Part shown: positions 25,796 through 34,642 of the stretch, piece after piece
How positions within the stretch are numbered: the first letter of the stretch is position 1
Layout: each line of letters starts with the position of its first letter
From: Lachnospiraceae bacterium
Lineage (GTDB): Bacteria; Bacillota; Clostridia; Lachnospirales; Lachnospiraceae
Length of the DNA: 64,000 bases
Direction: 5' to 3'
Assembly (NCBI GenBank): GCA_910575475.1
Contig: CAJTGD010000014.1
Location: 1 to 64,000 of the forward strand
The notes under the pieces: model-generated
What the model was told of the DNA's origin: nothing
Database searches by the model: none
The model's input: only the letters and a program-made list of their open reading frames with translations
Position numbers and translations under genes: made by a program

Positions 25796-27994
25796 TTATT
25801 CCTCCTGCGAATAACAATTCACATGAATCACCGAATTTGCCGTTTCATCCAGAACTTCGACCCGGATCTCCTTCGAATAATCCAGCGGATAAAAGAGCGG
25901 CTGCAGGTCAAATTCCTTCGGAACCGCTTTCTGCATCCACTTTGCGATTTCCTCCGGGTCATCCAGATATTCGGAGCTTCGTTTTCCCCTGCCGTTTTCA
26001 TTTCTTGTACTCACGCTGACCGAACGCACGGAATAGTCCGAGAGTGTCCTGCCTGTCTGCACGCCGTATGCTTCCAGCAGACTGCAGGTCCGTGCAAAAA
26101 ACGGATAGACGGGAATGCTGCCCGGAAGCATGGGGCCGTCCGAAACAAGCTCTACGAATCCCAATGGGAGCGCCTTTCTGAGGTCGTCCATTTTCATGTC
26201 CCTGATATCCTTTTGGCAGGCATCCAGAAGCGCCTCTTTCTCGCTTTCCTCCAGCTTCATCACCGTATCCGTCACCCCGTCGGACCAGGTGAAACGTGCA
26301 TCCACTGCAAAGCCGCTGTTGTCCACAGGGTATGCGATCTGTTTATACTCGTCCGTCTCGAATACTGTGGAAAAAGCCTGCAGCCGTTCTTCGTCTACCG
26401 GGTAAAACCGATAGACCTCTCTTCCATTTTTCATATGGCAGCAGATGACCGCATAGGTTACTTCTGACTGTACTTCGGAAGCTGTACCGCGATCTGATAA
26501 ACCGCCTTCTTCTGAATTTTCATTCCCTGCAATCTCCATACCCGAATCCGGGCAATTATTTTTTTCAACCAGTAATTTGATCCATGCCGCAGCCGCACTC
26601 TTTCCTTCTCCGGCAAGAAGATAGCGCTCCAGCTGCTGTGGCGTTTCATATCTCTCCCCGCCCGAACGGGTCTGAGTATAACTCTCATTGTTCATTCCAA
26701 TGCCGCCGATGCTGACTCCGATCTTCTCAACTTCCCCTTCCTTCGGTAGGAATGCATCAAATGCAGATGCCCCCAACAGAAATACCAGCCCCGATGCAAT
26801 GACCGCCGCGCACTCCGCGGCAAGCTGCCATTTCCGCCGGAAGATTCCCCGGTGCAAAGCACATGTTCCGCAATGCTTTCCTCCTGCCCGGTGAACCATA
26901 CCAGAATCTCCGCGCTCCGCGAGCGTTCCATTTATCATTGCTTCATTTATCGTTGCTTCATTTATCGTCGCTTCATCCGCCCGCATTTTCCAGCCGCATC
27001 CCACGCCCAGTTCCAGCAGGAAATGCACTGCGGCCGCGGCAGCAATCCCCGCCAGGATGCTCAACGCGCCGCAAAGTCCAGGTGATTTCATGGCAAGTCC
27101 GGTCAGCGCAGCCAGAAAGCTTCCCATCCACACCCCGGCCAAAAAGGAGAGCAGACCTTCCGCCGCCCGTTCCGCCATGGGGATGGCAAACCATTTCCCG
27201 ACCCGCTCCGTCCTTCTCCTTTTCTGCGCCGCGGCAAATAAAAGGAACGGAAGGACGATCCATTCGGTTGCCGCAAGAATGCTGCTCCCGGACGGTACAT
27301 ACCCGAACACTTCCCATTTGTCAAACAGATTGCTTCCCGCCAGATCCCGGGCCAGGGAGAGGGGAGCCGTCAGGATATCCAGCTTCTCGAACACCGGAAT
27401 CCTGTAGTAGGTCCGGAAATAATCCGCCGCCCATGCGGCCCATACATTTCCCACCAGAATATGTCCGTAGAGCAGACAGAGTGCATACCCCAGGATTGCC
27501 GGAAGGACCGTTCCGCAGACAGTAAGCAGCAGGATCCCTATATGATAAAATATCAAAAATATTCCTGCAGACACCAAGATGCTGCGCCCTGTATAGCCGG
27601 CTGAAAAGGGAAAGAAATCCATGTCGAAGCTGCTTTCATACAGACCGCAGCCTGTGACCACCAGGCACAGCGGCATCAGGAAATGCACCAGCCCATGCAC
27701 ATATCTTCCCCAGAATATGGTACTTTTTCTCACCGGAAGGCTGTAATAAAAATCCAGTTTTTTCGGCTGAAGCAGATAGAAAAATTCCAGAAAAGAGAGG
27801 ACGGCGCCGAGCCCCGCGCAGATCCACAATAGTTCCCCGCTGCCGATGCCGAAAAAGGAGTAGTCCGACTTGAAACGCAGCTGCACCGCGGTGATCATCC
27901 CATAGGTCAGCAGGCATCCCCAGGACAGGAGAGCAGCGATATGCCCTCTCCCCGCTTCCCTGACCCATTTATGGAAGTACTTTTCTGATGTCAT
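25796..27994 (-). CDS. Large ABC transporter membrane protein
   Basis: 732 residues. The N-terminal part (1-330) has about six membrane helices with the PVRKSTIFWGRYVHGLVHFL segment typical of ABC-2-like subunits in Lachnospiraceae; another helix (AECAAVIASGLVFLLGASAF) precedes a large extracytoplasmic C-terminal domain. Between them is a short in-frame tandem repeat (EATINEATINEAMIN). The ATG at 27994 is chosen over 28018 because GGAGG is nine bases before it; it overlaps the ATPase gene by 26 bases. It pairs with that ATPase as an exporter; substrate unknown. Confidence 0.82.
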   Translation of the reverse strand: MTSEKYFHKWVREAGRGHIAALLSWGCLLTYGMITAVQLRFKSDYSFFGIGSGELLWICAGLGAVLSFLEFFYLLQPKKLDFYYSLPVRKSTIFWGRYVHGLVHFLMPLCLVVTGCGLYESSFDMDFFPFSAGYTGRSILVSAGIFLIFYHIGILLLTVCGTVLPAILGYALCLLYGHILVGNVWAAWAADYFRTYYRIPVFEKLDILTAPLSLARDLAGSNLFDKWEVFGYVPSGSSILAATEWIVLPFLLFAAAQKRRRTERVGKWFAIPMAERAAEGLLSFLAGVWMGSFLAALTGLAMKSPGLCGALSILAGIAAAAAVHFLLELGVGCGWKMRADEATINEATINEAMINGTLAERGDSGMVHRAGGKHCGTCALHRGIFRRKWQLAAECAAVIASGLVFLLGASAFDAFLPKEGEVEKIGVSIGGIGMNNESYTQTRSGGERYETPQQLERYLLAGEGKSAAAAWIKLLVEKNNCPDSGMEIAGNENSEEGGLSDRGTASEVQSEVTYAVICCHMKNGREVYRFYPVDEERLQAFSTVFETDEYKQIAYPVDNSGFAVDARFTWSDGVTDTVMKLEESEKEALLDACQKDIRDMKMDDLRKALPLGFVELVSDGPMLPGSIPVYPFFARTCSLLEAYGVQTGRTLSDYSVRSVSVSTRNENGRGKRSSEYLDDPEEIAKWMQKAVPKEFDLQPLFYPLDYSKEIRVEVLDETANSVIHVNCYSQEE

Positions 27995-28871
27995 AGCCTG
28001 CGCCCTCCATTTCCGCAATAAATGTTTCCTCCAGACTTAACGGGACCTCGCACTGAAAGATTGGTTCCAGCTCCTCCAGTGCCTTTCGGATCTCTTCCGC
28101 ATTTCCCCGGGTGACCAGCGTGATAAAGCGGACGTCTTCATGGAAACGCACGACCGACGGGTGCTGTCTCAGGCTGTCCAGATCCGCCTCCAGTGGGAAC
28201 ACGCACTGAAACTTTCGGACATTTTCCGCACGCTCCCGGAAGTCTCCGGCGGTCACCACGCCGCCCTTGTGGAGAATGGCGATATTTCCGCAGATGTCCT
28301 CCAGGTCCTGAAGCTTGTGGGAAGCCACAAGGATCGTAAAGTCACGGGACTCCATTTCCTGGCGGAACAGATTTTTCATGATCTCCGCCGCGATCGGGTC
28401 CAGACCGTCGAACACCTCATCGCAGAAAAGGTATTTTGTCCGGGAGCACAGCGCCAGGATCAAAAATGCCTGCCGCTTCATTCCCTTCGAAAATGTCCGG
28501 ATAGGGCGATCCATGTCCAGGTTGAGGGATTCCGCCATATAGGCGGCGGAATCTGCATCCAGCGCCGGATACTGTTTTTTATAAAAATCCAGCATGGTCT
28601 GGATAGACGCGTTCGGAAAATAATAGGGATCATCGGGCAGATAAAAGAGCTTTTCCTTGCACTGCGGCGAAAAAGGATTCTCCTCCCCGTCCATCTGGAT
28701 CTCCCCGGAGTCCGCCTCGATAATGCCCGCCAGCATCCGCAGCAGCGTGGTCTTGCCCGCGCCGTTCGTGCCCAGCAGGCCGAACATGGTGCCGTCCGGA
28801 ATCTCCAGGGACACATGATCGACCGCGCAGATGTCATCGAAATATTTTGTCAGGCTGCTGATTGTGACCAT
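27969..28871 (-). CDS. ABC transporter ATPase
   Basis: 300 residues. Walker A GTNGAGKTT, signature FSKGMKRQ, Walker B KYLFCDEVFDGLD (Cys-Asp-Glu in place of the usual Leu-Asp-Glu) and switch His in VASHKLQD. A C-terminal extension of about 90 residues follows, as in YtrB/EcsA-type exporter ATPases. An AGAGGAA site precedes the start, and the membrane gene overlaps its end. First gene of the ATPase-permease-cutC operon. Confidence 0.92.
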   Translation of the reverse strand: MVTISSLTKYFDDICAVDHVSLEIPDGTMFGLLGTNGAGKTTLLRMLAGIIEADSGEIQMDGEENPFSPQCKEKLFYLPDDPYYFPNASIQTMLDFYKKQYPALDADSAAYMAESLNLDMDRPIRTFSKGMKRQAFLILALCSRTKYLFCDEVFDGLDPIAAEIMKNLFRQEMESRDFTILVASHKLQDLEDICGNIAILHKGGVVTAGDFRERAENVRKFQCVFPLEADLDSLRQHPSVVRFHEDVRFITLVTRGNAEEIRKALEELEPIFQCEVPLSLEETFIAEMEGAGYDIRKVLP

Positions 28872-28883
28872 AATTTTTTCCTC

Positions 28884-29747
28884 TCATCGATAAACTTCAT
28901 ATGCCGTATATTCGTGATCCAAATGGTAACCCAGCTTTTGGGCCAGTGCCGCCGACCCTGGATTCTGGGCATCCCAGCTCGGATACCAGCCCCGCTCCAG
29001 GCATTCCAGGATCAGCTTTGCCCCGCAGATATAGGCAAGCCCCTGCCTTCGGTAATCCTCCCGGGTATCGATCTGGATTTCAATCCCGCCTCTGTAGCTG
29101 GTATAGGAGGAAGCACCGGAAACCAGTTCTCCGTCCTTGAATATCGCCGCGCCCAGGCCGTATTTCCGGTACATGGCGTAATCCGCAAAATTGGCTGTCC
29201 AGTCCCGGCACCAGGAGATTTCCCGGCATTGCAGATACAGCGTTTCATCGATCATTTTTAATGTAAAGCCGTCAGGCAGAGCCAAGACTGCCGCCTGCAG
29301 CTTTTCTCGGTCAAAAGTATCCGGTTCTTTTTTTATCGCAAAGCGGGTGACCTTTTTGGCTTTGTCTTTATAGCAACTCTCGATCCGTTCTCCCCAGGCA
29401 CGGCTGCGGGGTACCATGATGATGCCCCGGGTCCCAGAATCATCCGGGACGTCGGGCGGCGCGCAAGGCATATCTCCTGGTACTTCCGCGGAACCCATCC
29501 TCTGCGCTGTCCTGTCAGACGCCGAATCCGGCATGTGCAGACCAGCCCAATACCGGACAAGCTCTGCGTCCGGCTTCCCAGCAAAAAAGCAGAAGTCAGC
29601 CAGCAATGCCATGGCAGAAGCCGGATGCTCCGGAGAGTCTGTGTAGATCTTTCCCATGATCTTCTGCAGGCAGGACCAGATCATGGACTCCTGCCAGCCT
29701 TCAAAGAGCGGGGCTGCTTTTTCTGCATCCTTCAATTCATAAACCAT
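28884..29747 (-). CDS. GNAT-family acetyltransferase
   Basis: 287 residues of the two-part GNAT type (ZmaR-like, PF12746): an N-terminal half with YWAGLHMPD and a C-terminal GNAT core with the acetyl-CoA loop REDYRRQGLAYICGA (RxxGxA), then NPGSAALAQKLGYHLDHEY. AGGAGG lies before the ATG at 29747. It may acetylate a small molecule; the family includes an antibiotic-resistance protein but that function should not be assumed. It lies 12 bases before the ABC ATPase start and could share its transcript. Confidence 0.85.
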   Translation of the reverse strand: MVYELKDAEKAAPLFEGWQESMIWSCLQKIMGKIYTDSPEHPASAMALLADFCFFAGKPDAELVRYWAGLHMPDSASDRTAQRMGSAEVPGDMPCAPPDVPDDSGTRGIIMVPRSRAWGERIESCYKDKAKKVTRFAIKKEPDTFDREKLQAAVLALPDGFTLKMIDETLYLQCREISWCRDWTANFADYAMYRKYGLGAAIFKDGELVSGASSYTSYRGGIEIQIDTREDYRRQGLAYICGAKLILECLERGWYPSWDAQNPGSAALAQKLGYHLDHEYTAYEVYR

Positions 29748-29802
29748 GCGTTGTCCTCCTGGGCGCACTGCCATTATGTGTAAGAAAGTGTTTTTAACCG
29801 GC

Positions 29803-31131
29803 CTAAAATGCCCCATACTTCCTGTAAATCAGATACCCCGCCCCTGCCGTCACAAATTCGGTAAAGCAGAACGCGGTCCACACCCCGTTCACTCCCATCA
29901 GCCTGCTGAACAGAAATGCCGCGGGCATGATCACGATCACGTACCGGAACAGGGATATGTACAGCGAAGGCTTTCCCTTTCCCAGTCCTTCCAGCGCCCC
30001 GCAGCAGCTGACCGAAACTGCCGACACCACGAAGCCAAGGCTGATGATATGCAACGCGGTCACTCCGCTTTGGATGGTCTGCGGGTTCGCGGTAAATAAT
30101 CCGATCAGATAATTAGGGATCAGCCAGGACAAAGCTGTCCCGACTGCCATCACGCCCGCGGTGAGCATCAGGGTCGTCCGGAAGATCTGCTTCACCCGTT
30201 CCTTCTCGCCTGCGCCGTAATTGTAGCCCATCAGCGGACGGATGCCCTGTATGATACCGTTTGCCGTCAGATAGATGAAGGTCTGCAGCTTATAATATAC
30301 TCCCAGCACGAGGACGTATTTTTCTGAAAAGCCTGCCAGGATTCCATTGAGCACGGAGATCAGAAGGGACGGCAGCGCCAGGCTCAGCGTGGCGGAAAGC
30401 CCCACGGAATACATCCTGGCCGCCACATCCCGCTGGGGCCGCAGATATTTCCGCGTGATCTTCAGGGGCAGCGGATCGATTTTACAGAAGATCAGATATA
30501 CCACAAGGGTGAGCACCTGCCCGATCCCGGTGGCGTAGGCCGCCCCGGCGATCCCCATGGCCGGGAAAATGCCGATGCCGAAGATCATCAGCGGATCCAG
30601 GATGATATTTGCCGCAAATCCGCACATCATGCTGAACATGGAGACCTTCATCTTGCCTACGGCCTGAAATACCTTTTCGTAGACCAGAGTCATGGCGATG
30701 ACCACGGCAAATAAAAATGCCCGGTTGGAATATTCCAGCGCCATCCGGATGACCGTTTCGTCCGTGGAGAACATCCGCAGGAACGCAGGCATCACGGCAA
30801 TGCAGATCACCATCAGCACCGCCCCGTGAAGCATATTTAAAACCATCCCCTGGGTGGCCGCCTTGTCCGCCCGTTCCTGGTCGCCGGCTCCCAGATAATA
30901 GGCCACGCTGGAATTGATCCCAATGGCAAAGCCGATGGCAATGGCATTAATCATATTCTGCACCGGGTACACCAGGGACAATGCCGTCATGGCATCTTCG
31001 CTTAATTTTGCAACAAAATAACTGTCCACAATGTTGTAGAGTGAGTTCACCGCCATGGAAATAACCATGGGCAGGGACATGGACAGCACAAGGGGCAGTA
31101 TCTTTTTTTCTTTCATAAATGTTTGTTCCAT
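29803..31131 (-). CDS. MATE-family efflux transporter
   Basis: 442 residues with twelve membrane helices. NSLYNIVDSYFVAKLSEDAM near the N terminus and the repeated GxxPLMGYNYGAGEKERV in the second half are typical of MATE/DinF proteins that exchange Na+ or H+ for drugs or metabolites. The start at 31131 follows TTGAGG; the frame runs open upstream only because it overlaps a broken methyltransferase gene. Substrate unknown. Confidence 0.93.
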   Translation of the reverse strand: MEQTFMKEKKILPLVLSMSLPMVISMAVNSLYNIVDSYFVAKLSEDAMTALSLVYPVQNMINAIAIGFAIGINSSVAYYLGAGDQERADKAATQGMVLNMLHGAVLMVICIAVMPAFLRMFSTDETVIRMALEYSNRAFLFAVVIAMTLVYEKVFQAVGKMKVSMFSMMCGFAANIILDPLMIFGIGIFPAMGIAGAAYATGIGQVLTLVVYLIFCKIDPLPLKITRKYLRPQRDVAARMYSVGLSATLSLALPSLLISVLNGILAGFSEKYVLVLGVYYKLQTFIYLTANGIIQGIRPLMGYNYGAGEKERVKQIFRTTLMLTAGVMAVGTALSWLIPNYLIGLFTANPQTIQSGVTALHIISLGFVVSAVSVSCCGALEGLGKGKPSLYISLFRYVIVIMPAAFLFSRLMGVNGVWTAFCFTEFVTAGAGYLIYRKYGAF

Positions 31132-31361
31132 AGATTCCTCAATTCTATCATGGCAGCATAGTGCCTGATCGTAAATTTCTCCGGCGCGGTCTCCGCCAGG
31201 AGCCCTTGGTGCTCCTCTTCCCATGCATTCACCTCTTCCGGCGTCAGGGAGGCGCCGATCCCCCGGCAGGCCTTCATCCTTCCGTTCCATGTTTCCCTTG
31301 TGAAGGGCACATCTATCTCGTATTCTTCATGGTAAACAGCCTCCAGTCCTTCGGTAATCTG
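31113..31361 (-). pseudogene. C-terminal remnant of a methyltransferase
   Basis: About 80 codons: EEYEIDVPFTRETWNGRMKA, GIGASLTPEEVNAWEEEH and FTIRHYAAMIEL resemble the end of class I SAM-dependent methyltransferases. A stop lies just upstream, and the SAM-binding part is missing. The remnant overlaps the MATE start by 19 bases and now acts as its leader. GTG at 31310 could still start translation of 65 residues. Confidence 0.65.
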
Positions 31362-31454
31362 TTAAAAAAATCATAACTCCATTTTTTCACCTCTAACTCA
31401 CATCATATTCCATTTTCCGGTGAAAATCCAGCATTTTTTAACCGGCCGGACCTA

Positions 31455-31497
31455 TGGAACCGTCCCTAAATAACTTGCTATTTTGTGGCAGTTCCTA
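31455..31497. repeat. Inverted repeat related to the 54.65-kb element
   Basis: GGAACCGTCC pairs with GGCAGTTCC across the end of the TetR gene. The right arm read on the minus strand (AGGAACTGCCACAAAATAG) matches the arm of the element at 54649-54714 at 17 of 19 positions. It supplies the last residues (GTATK) and stop of the TetR protein. Confidence 0.55.
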
Positions 31498-32035
31498 TGA
31501 ATTTTAAAAGAGCCTGGCTGACCGCCTGTGCGTACTGCTCCGCCGGCTTCTCCATCCCCTCTGCGATCCAGCGCTGAAGCAGCAGGGAAAATCCGCCGGT
31601 AGAATACTCCGCAAAATATTCCGTCTCCCTGTCATTTTCCCGGACTCTGCCGCTGATCCTGGCTTTCACTACCGCGCCGGACGCGCGGCTGAGTTCGAAG
31701 TACAGCATCTGGTCCAGGCCGCATCGATGCATGAGCAGCAATGTGTCCCGGTATCGTCCCCAAAAGGTAAAATATTCCTGCGCGATCCGGCGGATATCGT
31801 AATGCTCAAGTGCCGCGTTCTGGCCGCGGTATTCCCGGCACAGCCTTTCAAAATAGCAATGGAGCACCTCATCCTTTTCATGATACATTCTGTAAAATGT
31901 CCGCCTGGATACATCTGCCCTCTTTGCGATTTCAGACACGGTGATCTGAGCGTAGGGCTTCTCTTCCATGATAAGAAATAGCGCGTCCTCTATCATCATG
32001 CGGGACTGCTCTTTCTGCTTTTGATGACCATTCAT
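31478..32035 (-). CDS. TetR/AcrR-family regulator
   Basis: 185 residues. The N-terminal helix-turn-helix is clear (ITVSEIAKRADVSRRTFYRM YHEKDE); the C-terminal ligand domain is of the short type with LLQRWIAEGMEKPAEQYAQA. AGGAGG precedes the ATG at 32035. The MATE gene downstream on the same strand is a possible target. A 66-bp hairpin lies directly upstream at 32052-32117 and includes no obvious promoter. Confidence 0.9.
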   Translation of the reverse strand: MNGHQKQKEQSRMMIEDALFLIMEEKPYAQITVSEIAKRADVSRRTFYRMYHEKDEVLHCYFERLCREYRGQNAALEHYDIRRIAQEYFTFWGRYRDTLLLMHRCGLDQMLYFELSRASGAVVKARISGRVRENDRETEYFAEYSTGGFSLLLQRWIAEGMEKPAEQYAQAVSQALLKFIGTATK

Positions 32036-32051
32036 CCTGCTTTCCTCCTGG

Positions 32052-32117
32052 GAAATATTTCCACCTGTACGGTTGGATGATCTTTAGATCCTCCAACCGT
32101 ACAGGTGGAAATATTTC
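32052..32117. repeat. 66-bp near-perfect hairpin element
   Basis: Arms of 26 bases (32052-32077 and 32092-32117) are perfectly complementary, continue with one mismatch into GATC/GATC and close on a TTTA loop. There is no T run, so it is not a simple terminator. The arm contains TTCCACCTGTACGGTT, also found at 59645-59660. Its 66-bp size equals the hairpin at 54649-54714, whose sequence differs. Confidence 0.75.
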
Positions 32118-32305
32118 TGCGGCTCAAATCCGCCGTTCTGTAGCACTTTCGGCATGCGCCTTGATTTTCTGCTTCATACAGTATACTATAAAAAAAGATC
32201 TGTCACAAGTGTAACATATTTTTTGTTTTCAGTGGCAAAGAGGAACTGTAACATAAGGAACAAAAAGCCAAATTGTAATTGTATTTTTCAGAAGGGAGTT
32301 TTTTT

Positions 32306-32860
32306 ATGAATCGGATCGTTGTAATACATGAGTCAAAATACGGTTATACCAAACGTTATGCCGAGTGGCTCGGGGAGGCGCTGTCCTGCCCGGTCTTTGA
32401 ACGGAAAACCTTCCGTCCCCGGGACCTTTCCAGATACGAAACTGTGATCTACGGCGGAGGAATCTATGCAGGCGGGATCAGCGGCATCCAGTTTCTGCGC
32501 CGAAATGGAATGCTTCTGTCCGGAAAAAAGGTGCTTCTGTTTACCTGCGGACTTGCAGACCCAGACAATCCCGACAACATTTCCAATATCCGAAGCTCCG
32601 TGGAAAAGGCTTTTTCAGGGAAGATTCCGGAGCAGATCCGGCTCTTTCATCTGCGGGGCGGGATGGATTATTCCCGGCTGACTTTTGTACACAGGTCCAT
32701 GATGTCCATGCTCCGGAAAATGCTGCTCAAGAAGGAGGACAGCGAGCGAAGCTGGGAGGACCGGCAGATTTTGGAGACTTATGGGCAGTGCCTAGATTTT
32801 ACCGACCGGGAAAGTATTCGGCCTTTGGTGGAATATGCGGGATGTGAATCGTCGTTATAG
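32306..32860 (+). CDS. Flavodoxin-domain protein (HemG-like)
   Basis: 184 residues with a flavodoxin fold: the FMN phosphate loop is SKYGYTKRYA, and YGGGIYAGGISG forms a second flavin contact. The C-terminal part (LTFVHRSMMSMLRKMLLKKE) is basic and helical, as in menaquinone-dependent protoporphyrinogen oxidase-like proteins. It is probably an electron carrier or small oxidoreductase. GAAGGGAG lies before the ATG at 32306; an upstream in-frame start has no site. Confidence 0.85.
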   Translation: MNRIVVIHESKYGYTKRYAEWLGEALSCPVFERKTFRPRDLSRYETVIYGGGIYAGGISGIQFLRRNGMLLSGKKVLLFTCGLADPDNPDNISNIRSSVEKAFSGKIPEQIRLFHLRGGMDYSRLTFVHRSMMSMLRKMLLKKEDSERSWEDRQILETYGQCLDFTDRESIRPLVEYAGCESSL

Positions 32861-32907
32861 TTAGAGCCCAACCGGCCGCAAACTGCAGCGTTCAGTACAA
32901 ATTTAGC

Positions 32908-32963
32908 TTGACAAAACAGACCACATACTGTAGTCTTTGATTAGAGACTATAGTATATGGTCT
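32908..32963 (+). promoter_or_regulatory. blaI-type promoter and 46-bp operator dyad
   Basis: TTGACA at 32908-32913 is followed by an inverted repeat at 32918-32963 whose halves agree at 18 of 22 positions. Each half itself holds a smaller dyad (ACTGTAGT; ACTATAGT), the arrangement expected for two BlaI dimers. The -10 box (TAGTCT at 32931) lies inside the operator. Repression of the blaI-blaR1 pair by BlaI is inferred from this and position. Confidence 0.75.
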
Positions 32964-33087
32964 ATGTTTTTTCAAATAAGGAACTGCAGAAAAAGAACTT
33001 GTGCCTCTCGATTTTTATGTAGCTGTGAAGGTAAGTTATTTTGTGCTAGTATAACGATAGATTACAAATAGGAGGAGGATACGAAAA

Positions 33088-33453
33088 ATGGCGGATATTC
33101 AATTAGGAGTGATTGAGGCACGTTATGCAGATATGATCTGGGAACGCGAACCGGTTACCTCCTCCGAGCTGGTAAAGCTGACCGCGGCGGAATTTCACTG
33201 GAAACGCACGACAGCCCACAATGTACTGCGGCGGCTCTGCGATAAGGGCCTGTTCCGCAATGAAAAGGGAACTGTGACTTCCCTGATCACGCGCCAGGAA
33301 TTTTATGCCATGCAGAGCAGAAAATTTGTGGAGGATTCCTTTGCGGGTTCCCTTCCGGCATTCATTGCGGCCTTTACAAAAAATACATCTTTGTCGCCGG
33401 AGGAAGCGGCGGAAATCCGTAAAATGATCGACCAGGCAGTAGAAGAAACGTAA
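33088..33453 (+). CDS. blaI: BlaI/MecI/CopY-family repressor
   Basis: 121 residues. Winged helix: ARYADMIWEREPVTSSELVK, then FHWKRTTAHNVLRRLCDKGL and NEKGTVTSLI; the C-terminal part (about 75-121) dimerises. GGAGGAGG precedes the start. It is 13 bases before the M56 protease gene, the usual BlaI-BlaR1 arrangement, in which the protease inactivates the repressor after an extracellular signal. An operator with two dyads lies upstream. No beta-lactamase gene is nearby, so the target may be the operon itself or genes elsewhere. Confidence 0.9.
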   Translation: MADIQLGVIEARYADMIWEREPVTSSELVKLTAAEFHWKRTTAHNVLRRLCDKGLFRNEKGTVTSLITRQEFYAMQSRKFVEDSFAGSLPAFIAAFTKNTSLSPEEAAEIRKMIDQAVEET

Positions 33454-33466
33454 GGGAGGCACGACT

Positions 33467-34552
33467 ATGGATCTGATTTTTTTGAAGCTTCTGAATATGA
33501 GTATTGCGGCTGGCTGGCTGATCTGCGTAGTTCTGCTGCTAAGGCCATTTTTGAAAAAGACACCGAAACGGACTCTCTGCGTACTGTGGGAAATCGCCGC
33601 TGTCCGGCTGGTCTGCCCCATTTCTTTGAATGCGCCTTTCAGCCTGATCCCCAGCTCGGAAGTATTGGATCCCCATGTGGTCCAATATGCGCAGAAGCCT
33701 ACAGTCAATACCGGGGTTCTATTTCTCAACCGCACCCTGAATCCTCTGATCAGCCAGACCTTCTCACCTGCTCCCGGAGCCAGTGCGAATCCTCTGCATA
33801 TCTGGGTGTATATCGCGGGGATTGTATGGGCCATAGGAGCAGTCCTTTTGCTGGGCTATGGGGTATTCCGCTATATCCGGCTCTGCGACGCGGTTACATC
33901 GCCGTTTATCCTTGGCCTCCTGAAGCCCCGGATCTATCTGCCCTCCGGAATCAGCGAAATGGAACTGAGGTATGTGATCGCCCACGAGCAGGCACATTTA
34001 CAGAGAAACGACCACTGGCGGAAATTGCTGGGGTATTTCCTGCTGTCGGTTTACTGGTTCCATCCGCTGGTATGGGCGGCTTATCTTCTGTTTTGCCGTG
34101 ATCTGGAGCTGGCCTGCGATGAACATGTGATCCGCGGCTTTGATCTGGCTGAACGAAAAGCCTACGCCAACGCGCTTGTTTCCTGCGGCATGCAGCGGAG
34201 AATGGTGCTGGCCTGCCCCCTTGCTTTCGGTGAGATTGATATCAAAGAACGGGTAGATACCGTCTTGCACTACAGGGAGCCTGCGCTTTGGAAAACCGCT
34301 GCAGCGGCAGCCTGCTGTATCGTCCTGGCAGTCTGCTTCCTGACAGATCCCCCTGTGTCCGAATTTAGCGGAAGCAGAACGGGAAATGACAGTGAATTTA
34401 TCATGGAATTTCAGAAGCTCAACACTGCGGATTCCCAGGAACTAACCCTGAAAGCAGGGGATGTCCTGCATGCCGTCATCGCCGTTGATGACGGTCGTAT
34501 CGCGGTCACGATCCGGAAAGGCGATGAGATTGCTCGCTGCAATGTTCTGTGA
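33467..34552 (+). CDS. M56-family membrane metalloprotease (BlaR1-like)
   Basis: 361 residues. Membrane helices near 8-28, 110-135, 198-215 and 290-310; the zinc site HEQAH (173-177) and the downstream Glu/Asp segment DLELACDEH are present. After the last helix only about 50 residues follow (TADSQELTLKAGDVLHAVIA), so the penicillin-binding sensor domain of true BlaR1 is missing. It either senses something else with this short domain or is truncated. GGGAGG precedes the start. Confidence 0.85.
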   Translation: MDLIFLKLLNMSIAAGWLICVVLLLRPFLKKTPKRTLCVLWEIAAVRLVCPISLNAPFSLIPSSEVLDPHVVQYAQKPTVNTGVLFLNRTLNPLISQTFSPAPGASANPLHIWVYIAGIVWAIGAVLLLGYGVFRYIRLCDAVTSPFILGLLKPRIYLPSGISEMELRYVIAHEQAHLQRNDHWRKLLGYFLLSVYWFHPLVWAAYLLFCRDLELACDEHVIRGFDLAERKAYANALVSCGMQRRMVLACPLAFGEIDIKERVDTVLHYREPALWKTAAAAACCIVLAVCFLTDPPVSEFSGSRTGNDSEFIMEFQKLNTADSQELTLKAGDVLHAVIAVDDGRIAVTIRKGDEIARCNVL

Positions 34553-34598
34553 CGAAACCGTATTTTCCTGCACCCCCGTTTTCTGATCTATGATCCGC

Positions 34599-34622
34599 CC
34601 GTCAAATGAGAACTTTTGACGG
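34599..34622. terminator. Probable terminator hairpin
   Basis: CCGTCAAA and TTTGACGG pair between the convergent M56 and hydrogenase-like genes. There is no long T run, so strength is uncertain. Confidence 0.5.
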
Positions 34623-34642
34623 ACGAATCATCTGTATCCTTC

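Noticed and set aside
26928-26978. CRISPR-like short repeats
   Set aside because: The 15-bp units are directly adjacent, without spacers, and lie in frame inside a coding gene.
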